From contig OZ005690.1 in the NCBI GenBank assembly GCA_963930775.1, forward strand, positions 4,324,225-4,388,224: a stretch of DNA of 64,000 bases. The letters are read 5' to 3'. The position numbers were made by a program, and so were the translations under genes. The notes under the pieces were generated by a model. It worked only from the letters and a program-made list of their open reading frames with translations. It ran no database searches and was not told the origin of the DNA. Below are positions 53,086 to 64,000 of the stretch, piece after piece (position 1 is the stretch's first letter; each line of letters starts with the position of its first letter). This stretch comes from Cliona cf. orientalis. Its lineage: Eukaryota > Porifera > Demospongiae > Clionaida > Clionaidae.

Positions 53086-53264
53086 CTCCTGTGCATTCAT
53101 TACTAGCTGTAAAGCTGATGGTCTAAAATCTTGAGCTGGTATTTAATACTAGACTTTGTTTCCTGTATGACCATTAATAGTAACAGCATGGCACTATCAC
53201 ATGCTGAGCATCAGTTCTGGTAGGTGTGTGACCGTTCCACTGGGGGATTCGAATTCCCCAGTAG

Positions 53265-53326
53265 AACTTATTATTGGATCTGGATAAAATTACATATGTA
53301 ATTTTATCCAGATCCAATAATAAGTT
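53265..53326. repeat. Perfect 62-bp palindrome (copy B only)
   Basis: Centre CATATG; the left half is the exact reverse complement of the right half. Copy A near 22780-22808 has only the right half. Confidence 0.8.
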
Positions 53327-54248
53327 AATAATCCAGGCTTTGTTCCCATTCTATTCAGTTCAACCATCGACTATAAGCTTACTCTGGAATGTCATTACTA
53401 GAGTGACATATTCAATGCTGCATAATTAGGCAGCTAACTCAATGTTGACATTCCTGTGACCCATTTCCTAACTATATCCTTGTTTAGTAGTTGCATAATA
53501 TTATAATCTGGACATTAGTCCCTATGCCACATGCCTATCTAGATTTCAAGTGTAAGAGTCTCATGTGCTGATATGCAGTATAATTCTGAATAAACTTCGC
53601 TTCAGTGTTTAATTGTGCAACATCGAGTTAAATGCTGACACAAAGTTAATTAACACAAGCTGACCTGCTGGGGGACTGGAGTGAGGTACAGATCCAGAGT
53701 CTAGTACCAGGTTACCGACCTAATTATTTTCTAGAAAGAGCTTTAAATTTATGTGTGTGCATGTACGTGTACGTATGTATCTGTTCCGTGTAATATTGTA
53801 CATGAGATAGTTGAGACTTAGTAGTATGCTTTCTACAAAATTAATGTAGCCAGTTGAGAGTGTACTTGTATCAAACATGATATTATTATACAGCGGATTG
53901 CACATAGAACGTAGTACTGTTACTCCATATAATATAAAACAAGCTATATACAAGCTAGTGGTGACTCAAAAATTTAATAATATCTGTCCTTTCAGAATGG
54001 CAGCTAGATTAAGGCCACAAGCAGCGTAAGGGTGCATCTCCCCCCAAAACTCCTGCCCCCCTCAGCCCTCCCTTCAGTCAGTAGCCAACTTTGGGTTACT
54101 AGCTAGTGGTGATGAAAATCATCTGTGTGGCCAGGGGCAAGCCTTCATGCAAGTCAAAAGATTCATTCGAGGGTTCATCATGCTCATGGTAGCTATAGAC
54201 TACCATCATGATCACATGCATGCCATCGGCGGCACGGGGCTGGTGCAG

Positions 54249-54736
54249 TGGCATCTCTATAGGTAGTTTCTACCTGCGTGCAAGCTAGTAAACAAAGAAA
54301 ATGAATGTACAAGGATATTAACTGATATTTACAACAGCATAATATTTCCTACTGCAGTAATAGCGTAAGAGGTACTATTCCATGTAGACAGTTTAGATAC
54401 TGTCTATGGCAGTGTAGTAAAATTTTACGGAAAAAGAATGTACAGTGAGTGGGTTAACATCTTGAGGATAGGCAAACAACAAAACTACACATGCATGTAT
54501 GCACCATAATAAATGAATAGTGGACGTCACTACTAAGGTATTATAGTGATATCTGCATATGTGGCAAAATGTAGTGACCATTACTACATTTTGCCACAGA
54601 TGTCACTACCAAGTAGTGATATTCACTTTCATTTTTTTACGGAGTGTGGCGGGGACACAGGTGTATAGATTTGGTGCAGATGAACCCAGATGCACCCCCT
54701 GGCGACACCACTGGGCTGGTACCCCGGACTACAGCA
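54249..54736. mobile_element. hAT-like MITE with internal palindrome (copy B)
   Basis: Counterpart of 24031-24514 with the same CAGTGGYGTC ends and the central TGTAGT hairpin. Confidence 0.6.
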
Positions 54737-55484
54737 CCATATCAGTCAGTTGCATGAATTAAGTGGCCTTAGTACCTCAACATAGGACTAGCTACTACGT
54801 ATCATGAGTCCAAGTACCTGTATATACTGAGCCAGGGGACAAGCCTCTGGCATGCAGTGACCATCATGCTCAGGAAGTAGATGTTAGTTGTGTACCTGAA
54901 TCTTGCCAGGGTGGTCCAGCACTCATGCACCCTTCCAGTATCATACCTTTGCCTACAGGTACAGATCATCTGCCAAATTGTCATTCAGATCGTGAGTGTT
55001 TGACAGTGTACAAGAACATGAACTTCAAGACATTCCTGCTAAACTCATTGAACTCTATCATAGAGTTGGTATAGACTCTATAAGTAGGGATGGCCCGGAT
55101 ATGCCATATATGTAATACAAAACAAAAATGTTAATAACTCAGAACGACTTGAATTTTAAGATTTTTAACTTTCATATTCGTGATCTACGCCAAAATATCT
55201 ATCTATCAAGCCCCTACACATCAATGAAAACAATCAGATACACCTGAACCAGCCGTTTTCAAGTTTGTAAAATAAAGTGAAATTCCTCATTCTTCTTTCT
55301 TTCATGATTCTTATCCAGGGCTAGCTCAAGACTAGCGTGACTTCTCACCTTAGTTTAAGTAGCTATAAATCTACTCCATTTTGTTGAGCGTAGGTCCACG
55401 GATTTGCTTTAAGAGTCTGTTTAAAGAACTGGTCAGCTATAGCCATGAACAACTTTATAATCAAATGCAAAGTAATATTCCCCC

Positions 55485-55735
55485 TCTATCGACCAGGCAT
55501 ACTAATGCAATTAAGTCTCGATCTGCCACCTATTTAAGTTGGTCTACCTGGATCCCCTATCATTCGTTACTAACAGCAGGCATTCTCACGTTCAACAACT
55601 GCAAGACATTCACTGCAGGACAGCTCAATTCCAGCATTCTTTCTTTCCTGGGACTATTGCTCAGTGGAATTCCCTGCCACATTATGTTCTATCTTCTGGC
55701 ACCTTCCCTCCCCTGTTCTAAATCTCGTTTACAAT
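55485..55735 (+). mobile_element. LINE 3' end remnant (copy B)
   Basis: Same SFFPGTIAQWNSLPHYVLSS frame as in copy A, followed by the same minisatellite tail. Confidence 0.6.
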
Positions 55736-55985
55736 AATCTTTTAGTTTATTTTATCTGTTTACCTACTTGTTGCGTGCTTGTAGCCCTTTCAGTGGCCAG
55801 TTACTATCGGGAAGAGGAGAGTGCAGGGGTAGCTACATTCTTTCTTGCCAGTTAAGCAGGGAGAGAAGAGTGCAGGGGTACACTCTTTCTTTCCAGTATT
55901 AGTTAGACTCGGGAGAGCAATAGTGTGGGGGTATACTCTTTCTTGCTTGTTAGTAAGCAGGGAGAGAAGAGTGCAGGGGTACAAT

Positions 55986-56026
55986 CATAGATAATTTAGA
56001 CGTGTACGTAGTCTAAATTATCTATG
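55986..56026. mobile_element. 41-bp hairpin insertion with GTACAAT duplication (copy B only)
   Basis: Arms CATAGATAATTTAGAC and GTCTAAATTATCTATG around 9 nt. GTACAAT (or GGTACAAT if the last base is shared) stands on both sides. Copy A has a single uninterrupted GGTACAATGACAACC. Confidence 0.75.
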
Positions 56027-56149
56027 GTACAATGACAACCCTGCGCGCGCTGACATGCGCAGTGAAATCAGTAATTAATTGGAAGCGCGTGCTGACATGC
56101 GCAGTGGCGCAGACGAGCGTTATTTGGAGCGAGGGCACGTTTTCTTGGA

Positions 56150-57318
56150 CCCACAAGAAATTTGTTAAGACCGTCATCATGATGAACCAAGACTCATTCA
56201 ATGGCTCCAGACCAAGAACCTTCTTGCACCAGACATGACAGGCCCTAAGTGTGGCAGTCAGTGTCGTATAAATACGGTATGGTGCGGAGGCGCAGCTCTT
56301 ACTCTTGAAGGTGCCCTACCAAAGGCTGCCAGGCATCAGAGAAGGCAGTTTCTTTGCCAGGAGTCACCTAGGGCTAGATGTTATAGTGGAATTAATGTAC
56401 TTTTGGAGTAAGCAGGTGAGGTCATCATTACTACAATTCATAATACATATCATCCAGAGTCATTATGCCACTGATGATTACCTCCATATACTCAGGAGCG
56501 TGTGACAGATGCAGCTAGAGAGACTCAGTGGGGCGTTGGCGAGAGTGACGGTTGACTGGTTCAATTTTTGTAGGGATGTCTGCGCCCAATACTTCCTTGA
56601 CCACCCAATTGTCACTGGAAGGCCTGGAACAGTGGTGGAGATTGATGAAAGTAAGTTTGGGAAGAGAAAATATCGGTGCCTCCCAGCTGCTCTCCTATCT
56701 TTCAGTATAAATCTACCCATTTTTCAGTATTTTGCATGCATTTTCAGTATTTTACAAAGAGCTCCATATATGATGTATATACTAAATTCTCCCAGATTTC
56801 AGTATTTTATCAGTATTTACGGTCAGAATTCAGTAAAAATACTGATAAATCCGTATACTTGGAGGCACTGAAATATAACAGAGGGAGGGCGGTGGATGGG
56901 TACTGGGTTTTTGGAGGAATCGAGCGTGGCACAACCAAATCATTCATGGTTGTTGTTGAGGATAGGAGCGCTGCAACCCCGATCCCAATAATTCAGCGCT
57001 ACCTCCTACATCCGGCCAGGCAGTGTCATAATCTCTGATTAATGGCGAGCTTACAGCACGCTATTTTCGCTTGGTTACACTCATCAGACAGTGAACCACT
57101 CCCGTAACTTTTTGGACCCAAGCACAGGTGCACACACAAACAGCATTAAAGGCTACTGGTCCTGTGTAAAGAGACAGATGAGAAGACAAGGGGTGATGAA
57201 TACCACCAATGACCTCTTCCCAACTTATTTATTGGAAAGCTTGTGAAGGAAACGCTTCTGTGGAGAGGATCTTTTTGAAAAATTACTTAGTTGTATAAGT
57301 GAACAATACCCACTATAG
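56150..57318 (+). pseudogene. Merlin-type transposase, copy B, interrupted by a small MITE
   Basis: The N-terminus lacks the TTAA element of copy A and reads LLAPDMTGPKCGSQC; one zinc-ribbon Cys is changed to Gly. Then REGSFFARSHLGLDVIVELM to CAG|GTGAGG, an intron, and the DDE domain. After VVEIDESKFGKRKY a 196-bp MITE is inserted; the domain resumes at NRGRAVDGYWVFGG (56877). IISD is followed by a TAA, the expected catalytic Glu is Lys (N-S-I-K-G-Y-W), and a TGA follows LLESL (57244). The frameshift at the start of exon 2 is shared with copy A. Dead. Confidence 0.8.
56675..56870. mobile_element. 196-bp MITE, TIR CRGTGCCTCC (copy B only)
   Basis: Ends CGGTGCCTCC and, inverted, CAGTGCCTCC, flanked by AAATAT on both sides. 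Copy A at 27412 is the empty site. The interior contains several TTTCAGTATTTT words. The CAGTG end suggests the hAT group, although the 6-bp duplication is atypical. Confidence 0.75.
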
Positions 57319-58191
57319 ATTACTTTTACTTACATGTACTTTAACAACGTTCACTTGACTTTCTGTCTCTTGATCATCCCACTCTTTAATAATTGTTTGG
57401 CGTTAATTGGAACGAGGTGAGCGTTATTTGGAGCGAGGCATGCAATGACATTCAAATCCAAAAGTGTTAATGTAGTGCTGTAAAGCTGTGAAATTCGGAC
57501 TGCGGTAGTACCTAAAAGTAAACGTAACCGAATTGGCAAGCAACGAAGCCACACTCCTGCAAATGGCGATGAGGTAGTTGAGTATACACAGTGGTGCGAT
57601 GTGTACATGTACGTGTGTATAACAAGCACACCCTTACCCTTATTGGTTCCCATATTTAGTATGGTTGTGTGTGTTAACTGGTTTAAAAAATATTTGCTTT
57701 GATAGATAAATATCTAGCAATAAAAAAGTGAGATTGTTTCGAGAAGTGTGTGTGTGGGGGGGGGGGGGGGGGGGAGAAAGCCTACATTTGGTGTTGATTT
57801 AAGAATTTCTGAATATTTGATGTTTTTGTATTTCTCTCTCTTTCTGCATAGTTGTTAGGTGATGTGAAGCTTGAAGACGAGTCAATAGGAGGTTCGTAAG
57901 TAGCGCAAGTTTTGAGTTTCTTTTCCTTTAATTTTCTTTTTTTCAGAATCACTGGTAATCCGAGATTTCAGACATGCATGCTCTATTGTAGTTTGACTTT
58001 TCAGTTTTACAATCATTGCTATAATATATACTCAATGTGTGTTGATAAGGAGTCGTATGTGCATGAATAAGTATGGAATGTACTCTGGAGTGAAGATGCC
58101 TCCTTTAGTCAGAACAATATGCATGGTCCCGGCTACGTAACACAAGTGTACAATCTTAATGGTATATTATGATTATTTCTTCTCATTATAG

Positions 58192-58329
58192 CTTGGAATT
58201 GGGGGGCTTCCTCCTCGTCTGAGCAGTGCAATGGACCAGATGAAGGGGATGGGTATGGCTCCACACCTAAACCCCGCCTTCCTTCAGGAGATGGCTGCAC
58301 AGGGCAATGCTGGAGCCAAGCAGAACATG
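58192..58329 (+). other. Gly/Met-rich orphan exon, copy B, open
   Basis: 138 bp between TTATAG and ATG|GTAAGC. It reads LGIGGLPPRLSSAMDQMKGM and NPAFLQEMAAQGNAGAKQNM. Without the two stops of copy A it is the better-preserved copy. No parent gene or linked exon was established. Confidence 0.4.
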
Positions 58330-58880
58330 GTAAGCAATAAAAAATGCGTAATTTGCTGTATTTGTAAAAATTACCATATAGCTGGAAATTTTTTTTTCGA
58401 ATTTCACCGTCTGCTTTCATTGGCAAAGATGGATCTGTCAATTTTATCCCTTTGTTAATTGCATAGAGGATCTGGCGACCTTTACTATTATTGGTGAAAA
58501 TATTTCTGTGATACAAACGTAGCTAGGCTTGGCGAGTTAGTTGTGATGCTACTTGTACTTGGTACTTTATAGTAGCGTACTCCCCCCCCCCCCCCAAACA
58601 TTCATGATTAAACTCTCACAGATATCCGGAAAATAGCCAAAATTTTGCCCTTAATATTACAAATCATTGAAGAATTTTTCAACAATATTCGTCCTAAGCC
58701 TTAGATGTTATGCAGCCCTACATGTACAGTCCATATACACATTATTAACTATGTATCAAAAGTGTAAGTGCTATAGTTTAGTGTTCTGCCTAATTAGGTC
58801 TTGAAGCTGCTACCCACTACTATAGATGTACCAAAAGTTTAAAAGTCCAACAATAATTGTACATGTTCAGTTAATTCTGT
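58330..58880. other. Spacer with poly-C run (copy B)
   Basis: Aligns to 28835-29430. No gene was recognised. Confidence 0.4.
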
Positions 58881-59030
58881 TCATATCTTGAGGCTCCTGT
58901 CGACTAGTTCGGCCAGTTCATCAGCATCCACTTCTCCCTCCTTCATTATACTGATATTTTTCCTCCTGGCATAGTCCACCACGGACTGATTCACTTTAGT
59001 CCGTTGCCTCACGTACATATAGCCTGAAAC
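58881..59030 (-). pseudogene. Isolated last exon of the PD-(D/E)XK nuclease-like gene (copy B)
   Basis: 150 bp, minus strand, reading VSGYMYVRQRTKVNQSVVDY and ISIMKEGEVDADELAELV to TGA. It matches 29580-29431 with a few substitutions, including I-V-R-E changed to I-M-K-E. The duplication ends at about 59670, before the catalytic exon, so exons 1 and 2 are absent. Confidence 0.75.
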
Positions 59031-60661
59031 CTATTTTTGTTGTGTGTATGTATGTACTTGTATAGTTATTGATTGCTTGTAGAGTGTGAAAATTGGAGAG
59101 CCTGATTTAAGTAACTGCCCCCCCCCCCCCAATCAATGCGTGATGCATGCCCATTGTGCTTTCTACTCATGCGCACAACTAATAAGCGTATGTCTGGTAA
59201 AGATCGTCGATGTTCTAAATTCTTAGGAGATTTTTATGTGATTTAGAAGTAGCCAATGAAATTGCAGTATTAAATTTTGTTACAGCTATGATCTAAATGC
59301 TATATACTATTACAACAAAATATTATAGGACCTGGTACAAGTTCATGCCTTCCTAGTCTGGGTGCAGAGAGTGCTGTTTCAAGTGTCACCAGAACAACTA
59401 AGCAGCATTTCCATTATTAAACTTTCTCTCAAGTTCACAAAATTATAGCCATCACCGAAAGTAAATCTATAGAGTGCGCAATGTGTGTGCAGGGTATGTG
59501 CTCTACAGAGCTCAAGTTTGCGAAATGCTATGGGCGGCAAGTATATGTACAGACTGCCCCAGAAATGAGGACAATACACGTGCATTTGCTTGTATTCATG
59601 GACCCGGCAAAAATATACATAGCAAATTTTGCACACAAAGACTTCTCCATTAATCAGAATACAGTAACTGTCATGAAGAAAGTACTCAAGACGAAAAGTT
59701 GATAGCTATAACTTAGCTAATTTAGTAGCTAAAGTTTAGTATTTTCATTAGTTGACAGTCTAGCTAGCTACTATCAAGAAAATAGAACAGGCTAAAGTGA
59801 TAAATTATTTTTGATTTTTCAAAGAGCGCTCGTGGTGGCTGATTGACCCTGGATGACTTGGGATTCAGCGGAGTAACTGCTCTGGTACTTACCTACTAGC
59901 GCTGGTGTGAGTGTTACAGATTTGCCCAGAATTCAAAGATGCCATCAGCTATACGCGGCTGAAAACTGGTTCATGTCTACATCGGTCATCTCGGCACGCT
60001 TAGTCTTGTTCGTGGTATCAATATGAAGCTCAGCTCTTCTTCTTTACAATGGCACTTTAGATAGAACGATAGCTAACTCACACTAGAAGATACAGTTGTA
60101 CATAGACATGCACTATTTTTGATCCCACGTGTATGGCGTGCATATCATTAACCCCCATAGGCGCCATGCTAACCGCACATTGACATTAAAATGTATTGTA
60201 CGTATATGGACTTCTGGTGGTCTTAGTGTAGACTGAGTAGCGGTCAATAAAAAGTTTACGTTCCGTTCACCGTTGAACGATCGTTGAACGGATGCGATCG
60301 TCAAAAAAAAAAACAAAGCGGAAACGAAGTACGTAATATGGACAGTACGTTACAGAACAATCAAACGGCATGGGGCAAAGGTCACGATCGTTTGACACCT
60401 GGTGAGAAGACGCTGGCACGTTTAAAAGAACGATCATACAACGGTTGATCACGAAACCGCTCATTATTCTATTGTCCCAGCTATTTGTCATCATACTTAC
60501 TCCATCAAAGAAGCTACCTGTCCTACTGTCGCTGCGTAGAAGCAGAAACTACTCCTTAGACCAGCTTACTTTGTGCAGACAAGGATCCTTGGTGCAGATG
60601 GCTCTGTGAAAGCAAATGAAGGAGCTACGAGAGAAGAATAGTACAATTTCTAATACATACC
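59031..60661. other. Spacer at right end of the duplication, no gene recognised
   Basis: Alignable to copy A until about 59665, then unique. Contains a poly-C run (59117-59128) and a GTTGAACGATCGTTGAACGG inverted cluster near 60270-60440 that may be a small element. Confidence 0.35.
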
Positions 60662-60827
60662 CAGGGATTCCCCCAGAACAGAATCCAAACCGGGTGCTTA
60701 ATGATATTCATAAGCTTTTAATTAAGTTATGGTTTTAAACTCCACCCATTTCTTTGATGTTTATCCAATTAGCTCAAAGTCAAACCGGGTGGCCCACCCT
60801 GATTCAGGTATGCTGGGGGAAACACTG
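60662..60827. mobile_element. hAT-like MITE, TIR CAGKGWTTCCCCCAG
   Basis: 166 bp with ends CAGGGATTCCCCCAG and, inverted, CAGTGTTTCCCCCAG, flanked by CATACC on both sides. The CAGTGTTTCCCC end is a common hAT terminus. Confidence 0.65.
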
Positions 60828-60887
60828 CATACCGAGGCATCCCTTATGACCTTCCTAGAGCTTGATCTACTTTTTGTTGTACCACAG

Positions 60888-63800
60888 AGCGCTACTACCC
60901 CATATTTTGGCCACAAGAGGAGACTTACAGCATTGTTCAGGACTCAATAGTAGTAGAGCCGAAAGACCCAACTGTTGATGATATGGTAAAAGTGAAGGGA
61001 AGCAAAGCTGATGTTGAAGCCCGAATGAGTGAACTTGAGGCCAATGGGAGTGAGGGGTCACAGGCCAAAACTAATGGTGAGCTAATCTACGAGTACATTG
61101 TGCGTGTATGGCATGGGAAAGTGTGAGACATGGATGTACATGTATGTGAACATGAACTTAACATAATATTTAATTTTAGGAATGATGCCTTTAATTTGAA
61201 AGTGAGGGCAGCTACACGTGTTTTAATTTCATGCATGCACGCGCACCTACTTTGCAGAGCAAAAGACACCAGATGAAGCAAAGTCAGCCAAGAGCAGCAA
61301 GAAAGCTAAACCAAAACAAGGTAAAGTTAAAACATGTAAATATATAACTGTTCACTGTATGTCGTGTTGGCCCATCTCCCCTCCCCCCCCCCCCCCCCCC
61401 CTCTTATCGTTGACCTATCATTGTGATTACCCACACCCCCCTGGTACCCAGTAGTTAGCCTATGAAATTTTTGGTTGCTAGGCGATAGCCAACAAATTTT
61501 TATGAGCTGATACTACGTACTGAACATATTTTATGTATACACACTAAAAGCGGCCAAGAGACAAGAGTGAAGCTGATACTGGAAAACCACCTAAAAAGAA
61601 GAAGGCAGAAGGTCTGTTTTACATGTGTTTTTTCCTTGTGTGTAGTCTGAGTAATTTTATGCAACAATTATTATTACAGGCAACATCATAAGAATTGAAG
61701 GGCACGATACATCTACCCAGTCATCAGCAACTACAGCCCAGTCATTAGGAGGGACTGCAGCTCAGTCATCGACGACTACATTCCAGTCATCAGGGGGGAC
61801 TGCATCTGAGTCGTCGACGACTACATCCCAGTCATCAGGGGGGACTGCATCTGAGTCGTCGACGACTACATCCCAGTCATCAGGGGGGACTGCAGCTCAG
61901 TCGTCGACGACTACATCCCAGTCATCAGGGGGGACTGCAGCTCAGTCGTCGACGACTACATTCCAGTCATCAGGAGGGACTGCAACCAAGTCATCAGCGT
62001 CAACAATCCGGTCACCAGAAGTGCCTCTCTCCACTGATGAAGGTACATTAGTATCAACATATGGACTATCATTGTTAACCCTCAGCGCATGCGCCGCAGG
62101 GTTACGGTAGTCGTTCTGTGTGTGTGTCTGTCTGTCTGTTACCACGAAATCAGCTACCTACCTCGTTTTTACGTCGCAAACAAAGTTTTATAGGGTTCTT
62201 TATGGTATTTTCAACGTTTTTACCGTTTGGCTTTTCCTGAAAACGCTTCGTTCAAGAGTTATGGCGTCATTTGCTGGTCACCGCTTCCTTCCTCGCTCCC
62301 TGGCGAACTTTTGACGGCCAAACAAAACAGTGATGGCTTCTTTTTAGCTCGAAATGGTTAGTTATAGATCCAACAACAGGACTGGTTCATCACTGATCGT
62401 ACTACACTGGCAGAGAAGCTTCTTGGCTATCTCTGTATGCTACAAAATGCTGACACAGCATTACACACGTGATACTGCTGGACATTACGCAATCGCATGC
62501 AATGTGCATTCTTGTGGTTACTCTGACATTGTGCAAGGAAGCCCATAGGTCTATAGGATGCATGTAAGCATTTGCACTAATGCAGTACTGCTCAGTGCTT
62601 GCGCGCCGAGGGTTTTGCACTATAGTGCTTCATTTACACTAGTAGTACACATTTATACATGTAACTGAGCACATGTGTACCATGTGTAGTCAGTCTACCA
62701 ATGCAATTACAGTTACAACTCCTCTCCCTTTACCATCTTATGCAGGGCATTCTAACTTGATTACAATGTGTCAGTATCACTCGCTGTTTTATACTACTTT
62801 TATCATCAGGTACTCTAGCACAATCATCAGTAGTAATTGCAACACAGCCATCAGGAGAACTCTTAACTAGAAGCTCTGAAGAAGGTACATACATGTAATG
62901 TCAACATACAATGTACATGCACATGTACACACTATACCCCTTAACATCTTCTTGCATATCCACATTATGTTGTAGGCTAATCGTTCTCCTAATTTTTATG
63001 TATTATCTTTTCGTTTACTAGAAAAAGGCCTAGGCCCAGAAGCATCCAGAGAGTTATGTCAACCCTAAATCCCATTTGTGTTGGCAGCATCAGCGTCTTC
63101 ACCCACCAACAACTCTGTGGATGAGGAATCAGATGGCACTGATTATCTTACGCTGGAGGCAGATCTACAAGATGTCATGGAACGAGTGACAATGTTGGAG
63201 GCTGGCCAAGCTCACATTCTTGAAGCGCAAAGATCGATTATGAGGAACCAGGAGGAGATTTTTGGGAGGCTAGCTACACTGGAGAACAACTCAAACATGT
63301 ATGCATGCACCCTCATACTGCATACCTCAGCCAATTCGGATCCCTCCAACTCCAAAACATGCACCTCCAATGCTCGACAGCTCACTAGACCTCACTTTTG
63401 ATTCCCCTGGAGGTCCCATTGCACCCAGGAGTGGCCCACCAGCGTACATTCCTCCACCACCAGCACATGCATCTTCATGTAATCTACCATCTACACCATG
63501 ACGGTCCCCTCCTCTTTGTCTCGACGAAAATGACTACCTTGGGTTTGATGCTTACGGGGATGAAAATTTTGAAACAGATCCTGTCGTACCCAACAATCAT
63601 CCAGCACCTCTCCATCAGAACAACTTTGAAGATACGTGTAGTACCACAGTTGGAGAGCTTAGAGTACGTGCTCCCCAGCGTGACATGCTTCTGCCTCCCC
63701 GCAACCCTTTCCGTCCTCTCCAACAGAACCATACCCCTGATCAGAATATCGGAGCTGCATGGAGTTAGCCAGTGCACCACAGCTCCACCAAACAGAAAAG

Positions 63801-64000
63801 TTGCCACCATCAAACTGCCCTCATAAAAAATCAACTAAAGCCAATTGTTGCAGGTAACAATAGTCATTCGTAAGTATCCGGGTCTTGTTTATGAATGCAA
63901 GATTGGTACACTGGCAACCAAACTTGCTAAGGAAGCCTTCTTTGGTGATGATGTGTTTATCCATTGCACAGTCTCAGGCAAGCGGGACTACCCCGGGCTA
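60888..64000 (+). CDS. BEN-domain protein gene, running off the right edge (possible lesions)
   Basis: Exons supported: 60888-61076 (YYPIFWPQEETYSIVQDSIV text), 61258-61320, about 61561-61611 (Lys-rich), 61680-62042 (Ser/Thr/Gln/Gly repeats), 62810-62884 and 63088 onward (coiled coil around LEADLQDVMERVTMLEAGQ), then a Pro-rich stretch, and from 63854 a BEN domain (IGTLATKLAKEAFFGDDVF, then CTVSGKRDYPG). All early introns are phase 1. BEN domains bind DNA or chromatin proteins, so a nuclear transcription role is expected. The Pro-rich part is in a shifted frame after about 63300 and has an in-frame TGA at 63499-63501 with open sequence on both sides, which may mean a missed intron, error or decay. 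The N-terminus was not found. Confidence 0.65.
61382..61402. repeat. Poly-C run
   Basis: About 18 C residues interrupted once by T, inside an intron of the BEN gene. Similar C or G runs occur at 21770, 28265, 29101, 31559, 57755, 58583 and 59117. Confidence 0.8.
61722..61997 (+). repeat. 45-bp coding minisatellite in BEN gene
   Basis: Six units of 15 codons, consensus Q-S-S-G-G-T-A-x-x-S-S-T-T-T-S/F, with almost perfect copies in the middle and diverged outer ones. The length is a multiple of 3, so unit gain or loss keeps the frame. Confidence 0.9.
62043..62809. repeat. BEN gene intron containing an AACCCTC-family repeat
   Basis: From AACCCTCAGCGCATGCGCCG (62078) through a GT/CTGT-rich stretch to GCGCCGAGGGTTTTGCACTA (about 62603-62622). 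The right end matches 32165-32185. No exon lies inside. Confidence 0.5.

Larger units (their letters stand above)
36711..59670. repeat. Segmental duplication, copy B
   Basis: Counterpart of 18378-30310. It is about twice as long because of insertions: Ty3 element (37559-42885), a TA-flanked element (43503-46666), a fold-back element (about 48300-50850), an AACCCTC repeat (52417-53085), a 41-bp hairpin (55986-56026) and a small MITE (about 56675-56870). Confidence 0.85.

Noticed and set aside
58133..58516. 127-residue minus-strand frame, duplicated at 28641-29021
   Set aside because: It crosses the plus-strand candidate exon and its splice sites; the plus-strand reading has better exon borders.
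61722..61997. Direct repeats as a CRISPR or satellite array
   Set aside because: Units are contiguous, 45 bp and coding in frame within an exon.

Overview
This window looks like nuclear DNA of an early-branching animal, most likely a demosponge. The protein-coding genes have short GT-AG introns. There is a BEN-domain gene, a Notch-ligand-like (MNNL) receptor family and RS-domain splicing-factor exons. The AT-rich spacers are full of TAGCTAGC and ATTATTAT words, and many small inverted-repeat transposons are present. The sponge call is inference. I saw no rRNA gene, tRNA gene or CRISPR array.

Layout. 0-0.7 kb: C-terminal half of a Crypton-type tyrosine recombinase. 3.4-4.8 kb: a three-exon gene related to a PD-(D/E)XK nuclease-like gene at 29.4-31.5 kb. 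7.1-19 kb: three tandem intronless genes for receptors with a right-handed beta-helix ectodomain and about eight membrane segments. Only the middle one (11.06-13.78 kb) is intact. The first carries a 177-bp internal inversion and a nonsense codon, and the third a 2-bp frameshift. 19.5-22.4 kb (minus strand): a Delta/Jagged-like single-pass receptor, copy A, whose tail is built partly from duplicated 42-bp exons bearing YxxM motifs. 23-28 kb: LINE tails, hAT-like MITEs and a dead Merlin transposase split by a TTAA-flanked MITE. 28.3-31.5 kb: orphan exons and the nuclease-like gene. 32-36 kb: MITEs and a long CT microsatellite next to an RS-domain terminal exon. 37.56-42.89 kb: a young, complete Ty3/Gypsy retrotransposon. 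43.2-52.1 kb: receptor copy B, its introns swollen by a 3.2-kb element and a fold-back element. 52-59.7 kb: the second copy of the Merlin and nuclease region. 60.9-64 kb: a BEN-domain gene running off the right edge.

The dominant structure is a segmental duplication. About 18.4-30.3 kb (copy A) matches 36.7-59.7 kb (copy B) in the same order and orientation. Comparing the copies gives filled and empty sites for about ten insertions, which defines target-site duplications and relative ages without external data. It also shows which receptor, transposase and nuclease exons have decayed in each copy.

The most unusual points are the beta-helix/multi-pass receptor array, the YxxM microexon amplification, the PD-(D/E)XK family, the internal gene inversion, and a textbook -1 frameshift signal (GGGAAAC, stop codon, hairpin) joining gag and pol.
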